A stretch of DNA of 37,466 nt, from positions 1 through 37,466 of the forward strand of contig JADNYV010000337.1 of the NCBI GenBank assembly GCA_015501055.1, written 5' to 3'. The first letter of the stretch is position 1. Every line of letters starts with the position of its first letter. Below, one piece after another: positions 31,105 through 37,466 of this stretch. Made by a program: the position numbers and the translations under genes. The stretch is from Mucidula mucida. Its lineage: Eukaryota > Basidiomycota > Agaricomycetes > Agaricales > Physalacriaceae. The notes under the pieces were generated by a model. That model was not told the origin of the DNA, searched no databases, and saw nothing but the letters and a program-made list of their open reading frames with translations.

Positions 31105-31727
31105 CGGGAACGTATGCGCCGAGACCGGGTTTCCTTCATCTATGACTCTTCGATAAGTAGTCATCGCTTCAGTAGGGATGCAATTGATTATTTCACGGTG
31201 GTTCAGTTCGTTCCTCGCCACTACAACTTCAGAAGGCACTTGATTGGGAATATTGAATTGACCCGCAGCCAATGAACATCGGCATGACTTTCCATCGTGT
31301 TGAGAAGAGGATCTTGTTTTGCCAGCAAATGAGAGGTGTCCCTAAAAGGCATTGACCGCCAGCCGAGGGGCCCTAAACATAACACGAGCAAATCCGTTTT
31401 TTGATCTTCGACTGCCATGAGCGCCCCGAGTAGACCGTCGCCTTCTTCAGTTCTCTTCGCTCGCGGTGTGATAGCGCGTCTAAAAACGTGGCACATAGAT
31501 GCCCGCTAGTAGGAGACTCGATGATAGTCGACCGAGTATCTGGCGGACAACGATCCGATCGGCTTAGTTAGCGACTGGTGTCGATTCTGGTGTCAAGCAT
31601 CGTACGTGAAATGTGTAATGATGCTGTCGTTCCGAATAGTATGCACCATGCTGTCGCAGCCGTTCTCATGTCCAATCATGCGGCTCAAACTGTACCAATG
31701 CAATCTCTTGACCAAACTTCCCCCGCC
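31105..31727. other. Intergenic, upstream of the P450 gene
   Basis: Frames of 65-90 codons on both strands lack any recognisable feature. In-frame Mets before 31728 belong to an open stretch but add a non-hydrophobic leader unlike a P450 N-terminus. Confidence 0.4.
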
Positions 31728-33978
31728 ATGCTGTCGACTCTCCAGGTTACTTCTCTTCTGCTCGTCGTGCTGGTTTTATCCAGACTTGTGCGATACCGTC
31801 AGAAAATAAAGGTGCTTTATGTGTTTCGTCTCCTTTGAACGTACTCATCATGTTTCTAGACCGTTCAGCATCTCCCCGGTTTTCGACCTCCTTTTAAGCC
31901 GCTTGGACTTCCTGGCGTTCTCTTCAAGACGTCATGGTGGAACATGGGCGCTGAGGCGCACTGGGTCCTGAGAAGAACCTGTGTGTCCTCGTTCACTACA
32001 CCGTCCATCGAGCCTGTTACTGACCTTCGACGTAGTTCATAAAAGCGGAGAGAACGTTTCCGTTGTGCCGTTCCTTATCGGCGCACCCGCCATCTACACC
32101 TCAAACTTAGACGTTGCTAGACAAGTCATTATTGGGGGACACAAGACTGACTTCATCAAGCCCGTGTCGGCGAGCAGAGCTCTTTTGTGCGTTTCTTCGT
32201 CTATCTGTTGCACGGCGTTCGTTGATGCAGTCGTAAGGCTATGGGGCATGAATCTTGTCGCCTCAGATACTGACGTTTGGAGGAAACACCGACGTATCGT
32301 GGGTCCCGCATTCAACAACAAATTGTCCGTGCCGCTCGTCTATTTGTTCAGAGCGTTGCTAATGATCGTGTCTAGATATGAGTCTGTCTGGAGTTTCACT
32401 GCCAAGACATACTACGATATGATGCGCGCGGAAGGCTGGGATGGGGCTAAGGAAGTCAACGTTACCGCCGTACAGTCATTGACTCTCAAGGTTCGATTTC
32501 CAGGTTAATTCTTGCACTTCTGTTTTGATACGCTGATAGCTTGCCTTGTCGATCATCGGCCGCTGTGGTTTCGGGTTCCGTTTCGATTGGTGCGCATGAC
32601 GCTCGACCTTCGAAATCTCTGTCATCTGAACCATACACTCCATAGGACTACACCTCTTCAAGCATCAGAGGACGATGGCGACATGTCCGTCAATGAAGCC
32701 TTCCGTCTTGTCGCTGAAGAAAGCCTCTTTTTAACCTTTGCGCCAAAGTGGTTGAAGGACTTGAGGTTGAAGCGGTGAGTGCGGCATAGCAATCGTTCGT
32801 CTCTAGGGTGCTCATTATGTCACTGCTGCAGATTCGCACCCGCTATGACGGCTTTTGAGGTCCTAACGAAGTTTATGCGCAAACAAGTAACCAAACGACG
32901 AGAAGACATCAGTAACGGGGTAGTGGAGATTGAAACGGAACAAGTGAACGTCTTCAACCTGATAATGCAGGCGAATCATGACGAGGATGGCAAGTATGCT
33001 TTGGATGATCTTGAAGTGGTTCGTCTGCCCATTTAGCCCCGCTCTGTAGCACCTAATCACTGACCGTAGATTGGGAACGTTTGGGTGCTTCTGTTTGCTG
33101 GTCATGGTGCGTCCAGTTCGCAATGCATGTTGTTCACCTCTAACATATGATAGAAACCACTGCGCATTCCTTGGCAGCGACGCTGGGTTTCCTTTCTATA
33201 CACGAGGAGATACAGCAAGAAGTGTACGACCAGATCAAACAAGTCCTACTAGATGGACGAACCGAACCCGTGAGTCGCCCTGACGTACTAATCCATCAAG
33301 TATCTCATGTTTTCAGACTGTTGAGGATTATACCCGACTTGACAAGGTTCTTGCCGTCTTCTACGAGGCTCTCAGAATGTTCCGTAAGCGCGAAAATGAC
33401 TTGTAGGGACAGCATCGCTCACTCTATCTTTAAGCCGCTGGACACCTCCTGATTAGAGAAGCGACCAAGGACACCGTCTTACAGATTCCAAATCCTCTAG
33501 GCCAAGACGGGTTCACCTCCCTGCCAGTTCCGAAAGGAGGGCAGATCGTTGTTGATATGGTTGGCGTTCGTCAGTGTCTTTTCTTTCGTTTATAAGGACT
33601 GCACTGATCTCCATCCTCAGAATACAACCCTCGATATTTCGATGAACCCGAGTTATACAAGCCCGCCCGATGGTATGGGGTACGAACGAGTCGGAAGCCT
33701 TCACTGCGTTCAGTGTTGGTGAGTGCTGACATCAGTCATCATCTACACAAATATTCAAAGAGGTCATACCTTTAGGTCCTCGCGCGTGCGTCGGTCGCAA
33801 ATTTGCTACCACCGAGGCGGTCAGCTTCCTCACGTTGCTACTTCGGGATTGGGAAATCAAACCCATTCTAAACGAAGGCGAGACGAAGGAAGAGTGGAGA
33901 AACAGGGTGCTGGATGCTCGCGTCGTCGTGACACTGGGTATCAACGATGTTCCCTTGAAATTTGTGCGACGCGAGTGA
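31728..33978 (+). CDS. Cytochrome P450 with one apparent 1-nt deletion before the haem loop
   Basis: Fourteen exons can be placed by GT..AG ends and frame: 31728-31811, 31869-31980, 32036-32186, 32238-32324, 32376-32490, 32540-32589, 32646-32774, 32832-33018, 33070-33106, 33154-33269, 33317-33383, 33435-33569, 33621-33718, 33776-33978. They encode an N-terminal membrane anchor (LQVTSLLLVVLVLSRLVRYR), the C-helix 'VWRKHRRIVGPAF', the I-helix 'LLFAGHETTAHSLA', ExxR in 'FYEALRMFP', 'REATKDTVLQIPNP', 'YNPRYFDEPELYKPARWYG', the haem loop 'FSVGPRACVGRKFA' with the axial Cys, and a C-terminus 'GINDVPLKFVRRE'. The exons sum to 1571 nt, one short of a multiple of three, and the frame changes between 'RWYG' and 'NESEAFTAFSVGP' (about 33675-33685). 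Every other junction is in phase. Members are ER-bound monooxygenases; the substrate is unknown. Confidence 0.85.
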
Positions 33979-34179
33979 AGTACTGATGTAGGAAGTTGAC
34001 CACCAGAATAGAACCATCCTTCAATGTTCCACTTTACTAAGTCAAAGCTCCAATCTACACATAAGTTTAACTGTCTACCATCCTTGCCTGTCCTGGGAAC
34101 TAACATTAAACGTGCTTGGAGCCAGACTTACTGCCAGGACACCAGCTCTTAACGCAGGTCTCGAATCGGACTGATCAAC

Positions 34180-34606
34180 ATGACTCGACAGCCTAAAAAC
34201 GCTTACCCTCCCGGGAGCAAGAATATCACAGCGCCATGCCTCATGTTCTCGAAATTCGTGCCTGCCTTTGACTCTTCGAACATAGGCGTCCTAGGTGCGT
34301 AACGGTCGTCTGCAATAGTGATGATTGACCAAAAGTGTAATCCCTAGGACCGCTGGTCGTCATTGCCGCCATCTACCAGGTCTTGGGTATCGCCATGGTT
34401 TAGGTGTTATCAAGCAGCTGTTCCGGGTCCATCGTTCTCGATACGAAATCACCGTCGCGGGCGGCTGGGGTAATTATGGTGACCTGCAAATCTTCCACCA
34501 CGCGTCCGTACATGGGACGTCGTGTTATCAGCAAAGCGAACACCCGATCCTTCGCTTTCGACCTGAACAATACCTCCTCTTGACAAGGAAGATGTCCTTT
34601 ACATGA
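34180..34606 (+). pseudogene. PIN-like / auxin-efflux-carrier family transporter relic
   Basis: Spliced across a short intron after 'SSNIGVL' (about 34296-34348), the frame reads 'NITAPCLMFSKFVPAFDSSN' then 'LGPLVVIAAIYQVLGIAM'. A stop or frame change follows near 34403, then 'VIKQLFRVHRSRYEITVAGG' and 'WGNYGDL'. This is the order of the fungal Mem_trans (ECM3-like, PF03547) family, whose intact members have 'VPHRFRYGILVAGGW.N.GD'. The N-terminal TM helices and everything after 'GDL' are missing or scrambled. It starts only about 200 bp after the P450 stop on the same strand. Confidence 0.6.
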
Positions 34607-34699
34607 CGAAAGATCTCTTCGTGGACAGCTACAGGTAAATATGATACATACAACAGGTCGATGAATAAGTTATCCTAATAAATACGATATATAAGAAGA

Positions 34700-35813
34700 T
34701 CAAGCGACTGGCGAATCAATCTTCGGCTTCTGCAAATCCTTCCACAGCCCGTCGATCAGTCTCTCATAGTCGGCGACCTGCCCTTTCAAAGAGACGTTCT
34801 CCTGTCTAGTCTGCACCAGCTGCGCCCGCAGCTCCTCCTCCATCTGGTTGCTCAGCTCCTGCTGTACAACGCGCGCCTCCGCCGCCAACCGCAATTTCTC
34901 GAGCTCCTTTCCTGTCGCGTCCTTCCGAGAAGGCGTCGACTTAGACCGCCTCATCTCGTCCTCCAGCTTCCTAATCAACCTTCCCTTCCCCGCAAGCGCC
35001 TTCGCCATGCCCACGATGCTCTTAACGCGGCCGCCTTTCAATCCCTCCTTCTCCTTCTGTAATACCCGGATGGTCTCCTTCTGCCGCCACACGACGTTCT
35101 CCAGAAGAACTCTATCGCGGAACGCATCGAGGGCATTGGTACGCGCAATAGCGCGGCTGGATAGAAGGGCGTGGTGCAGGTTGACGATGACGGCGTTCTG
35201 CGCCCAGATCTTGTTGCTCAGGATAAGGCGATCGGTGAAGTGTGCAAACGCGAGACGCGAAAGTTTTCTTTCAAGATATGCGGTGGTCGGACGGGGGTGC
35301 GGTCGGGCGACGAGGGCAGTGGAGGGTTTGATGGGCGGCGCGATATGGAGCGACGGTCTTTCAAGATTGTGTGAGAGAGAATCTAGGTGACGCGTCAATC
35401 GCTGTCCTTACATCAAAGAGCAGGAATTCTCACGAGTCTGCTTCGAATGCCATATCACGACGCGGAGGACAATGTCAAGAATAAGGAGCAGCGAAAGGAA
35501 GAGCTGCAAGGCGGGCAGAGTGTCTGTCCTGCAGTACGGGAAGGGTAGCGCCGGCATGGTTCGTGGGGTGTGGGCGAAACCAAGACGTCCATCCAGAGTC
35601 TCTAATATATGCCGCAGCCTTGCGGTTTCCGTGCATCCATCCCGAGTTATCTGATACATCATCCGTTTCATAAGCTGGAGGCAGACGAACGGAAAGCATG
35701 TGTTGGCAACGTGTTCGGCGGCAGTCGCGTCATTGAACAGCGTTCGCGACGGTGTCTCTAGAGTAATGGGGGGTGCGCTGGGGAAGGGTTTGTGGACGTG
35801 GCAGTCGCAAGAT
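34700..35813 (-). CDS. Conserved-looking coiled-coil protein, two or more exons, function unknown
   Basis: Two minus-strand frames join through a 51-nt intron (about 35437-35387, GTGAGA..CCTAG), linking '..LRVVIWHSKQT' to 'HSLSHNLERPSLHIAPP' in phase. Neither frame alone has a satisfactory start, which supports the splice. The upstream exon contains 'SRTLFNDATAAEHVANTCFP', 'VCLQLMKRMMYQITRDG', and a hydrophobic helix 'LPALQLFLSLLLILDIVLRV' that could span a membrane. The downstream exon is Arg/Leu-rich and ends in a long coiled coil ('KGRLIRKLEDEMRRSKS', 'ELSNQMEEELRAQLVQTRQE', 'QVADYERLIDGLWKDLQK') before the stop at 34700. The 5' exon probably begins at an acceptor at 35813, with the start codon in an unseen upstream exon; a Met at 35671 is the internal alternative. 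No known family. Confidence 0.55.
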
Positions 35814-36670
35814 CTGGAGGTGAGGATATGATGTTAATACCAAAGTTAAGTCTTAGGCGGAACCAATCCGCTGTGCATTTTCCCAGACGCCCGCTGAGTG
35901 TGCATTTTCGGGTTCACAATGGTGGTTTTGCTCCATGTATTCTGTGAAGTGGTGGAATTACAAGAGAAGCTCTGGTGTTGGACGCAACATACATAAACCT
36001 AAAATCCAGAAAATAAATATAAACTGCTTCCTCCTGCCATCATCATTTCATGGACTTGCCTGCTACTGCACGTCCGCCTTCACCAGTCCCTACAGCTCAT
36101 CTACAGACATCTCAAAAGGCGTCGGTCTTATTCCATCACATTCAGGTATCTTGTTGGGTTTAGATGGCTATATGAATACTGCGCTCGAGTAGACAGAGGA
36201 TCACACCAATGGCAGAATCATGAATCGATATATAGGGACGCGTTCGTGCGAGGGAATAATGGTATGCGCCTGTCAACGTGAATCTCTTGTGACTGGCGGC
36301 GTTGGTAATTGCGCAGCGGAAACTCTATGACCTACTCGCTTGACTGTACACCGTTATCCGAAATGAGGACACTGATTAACTGCTACTACATCTGGACCTG
36401 TATATAGGAGTAGTCGGAGATTCGAGAACATCTCACTGCGCAGCTAAGAACGCGACGGCGTTACACTGGTGGTCGTGGTAAAGAAAGCAAGGGAAGCCCG
36501 CACCCCATTGGTGAAAAATTCGCGGTGATACTTGTGGGTATTTACTAAGGAACGGTAGCATCCTTAGATACAGAACAAAGGACTCCAAGCAGATGGCAAC
36601 ACTGATGCAAAGCCACCACAAGAGACTCCAGTAAGAGGGCTTCTGCAAGATAGTAGATTTATCTTTATGT
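35814..36670. other. Intergenic, no supported gene
   Basis: Short frames only. The missing first exon of the coiled-coil gene may lie in 35814-35930. The 3' part flanks the minus-strand LRR gene. Confidence 0.35.
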
Positions 36671-37466
36671 CTAGTAACACTCATGATCCCAAAGCGCCTT
36701 CTGCAAAGCGGCACCCTCAAAGAGAAGACCATTGTCCATACCAGTCCCATATTGCTTATTCATATACCCACTCCGCACACTAATCACATCCCTTAAATGC
36801 AACATCTTCAATGACCTTGACAGCCTCCACGCATTCAACACCAACGCCGTTTGATGTTTCCCACTCGCAACTTGAAGATTCTGCAAGTGTACCAAGCCCG
36901 GTAAATCAAATGACACTAAGCGCAAAACATGAGCATTTTGCAACCAGAAAGAAAGAAAAGAAGCACTGACGACCACTCTGCAAAAAAGCCAGCCTAAGGT
37001 CCTTCAATAATTGCACCCGAACACGCGCAGGATGCATAAGCATGGCGCTCCCAGTCTAAGATCGTGCATCCCAGACAACGATGCATTGGGTGAATCCCAG
37101 TGACTTGCAGTAAGCTCCAAAGTTAGTTCGGCGAGGCGCGGGAAAGAGCCCGAAAGCGCGCGTAGGAACCTAGCAGTGTCCTGGGCCGATGTAGAGATCA
37201 ATTTGAGGCTGCCTAGATCTGGGAAGTACTGCTCGAAGAGTCCGACGAGTGAGGGATCATTCTCGACCACACCAGAGCGAAGGATGACATGCTTGAAATT
37301 GAAGAATTGGAACAACTTGCTGTAAACCGCACACGGGAAGAGTCTCTGTACGCGAAATTGTCGTCCGAAGGCTTGTCGCCGACGAGCATAATGCCGCTTA
37401 TAGACGAAGAGAAGCGTTTCACCGCATTGAACACAATATGGTTTGTTAGCTCTTCGGAACGAAAGG
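36671..37466 (-). CDS. F-box/LRR-like protein, 3' part (5' outside window)
   Basis: The minus-strand frame is open from the window edge and contains 'KLFQFFNFKHVILRSGVV', 'QYFPDLGSLKLIS', 'FPRLAELTLEL' and 'HDLRLGAPCLCILRV', the irregular LRR texture of basidiomycete F-box proteins. A pyrimidine-rich acceptor (TTTTTTGCAG) near 36980 allows a roughly 48-nt intron, after which 'VVVSASFLSFWLQNAHVLRL', 'FDLPGLVHLQNLQVA' and 'SLKMLHLRDVISV' follow to a TAG at 36671. The donor would be a non-ideal GTTCGG. At the edge another frame shows 'ELTNHIV', which could be the start of the F-box-like N-terminus, so at least one more intron near 37330-37400 is likely. Without the N-terminus the F-box assignment is inferred from the repeats. 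Confidence 0.5.

Noticed and set aside
34848..35390. 180-codon plus-strand frame, Ser/Arg/Leu-rich
   Set aside because: Antisense of the coiled-coil gene; that composition is expected opposite Glu/Lys/Arg heptads.

Overview
The window looks like nuclear DNA of a filamentous basidiomycete (Agaricomycetes type). Genes are split by many introns of about 45-60 nt with GT..AG ends, gene density is high, and the recognisable families are ones this clade has expanded: F-box/LRR proteins, cytochrome P450s, secreted glycoside hydrolases, Ser-rich single-pass membrane proteins, APH-like kinases and fused split-barrel/ferredoxin-reductase oxidoreductases. I saw no prokaryotic features, CRISPR array, rRNA or tRNA.

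Layout. 1-1209: 3' end of a Pro/Gly-rich protein. 2469-4677: a secreted/TM Cys-rich protein (+) converging on, and probably overlapping, a basidiomycete conserved hypothetical gene (-). 5798-6554: an unresolved hypothetical gene (-). 6937-8609: an F-box gene (-) with one apparent frameshift. 9164-12932: two convergent secreted carbohydrate-active enzymes, a GH39-like hydrolase (+) and a GH5 endoglucanase (-), 136 bp apart; both have NEP acid/base and Glu nucleophile motifs, but the GH5 has an apparent frameshift near its C-terminus. 14118-15086: an APH-type kinase-fold protein (-).

15303-24042 is the most unusual part: a decaying nested duplication. A broken paralogue of the 6937-8609 F-box gene is followed by unit A (truncated gene 'X' on the minus strand, a minus-strand ORF, and a decayed flavin oxidoreductase on the plus strand), a 306-bp F-box fragment, unit B (the same three elements), and then one complete copy of X (22750-24042, about 396 aa, no family recognised). 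The truncated X copies share a breakpoint, so the truncation came before the A/B duplication. The F-box fragment at the junction suggests a tandem duplication that began inside the F-box gene.

24300-37466: an NmrA-like pseudogene (-), an intact 588-aa F-box/LRR gene (+), a secreted orphan protein (+), a 14-exon cytochrome P450 (+) lacking one nucleotide just before the haem loop, a PIN-like (auxin-efflux-carrier) transporter relic (+), a spliced coiled-coil protein (-), and the 3' part of another F-box/LRR-like gene (-) running off the right edge.

Overall this is a fast-evolving accessory region dominated by F-box gene turnover, degradative enzymes and pseudogenes. I do not see a single coordinated pathway. 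Exon boundaries were inferred by eye from splice signals, frame and family similarity; no alignment or database search was run.
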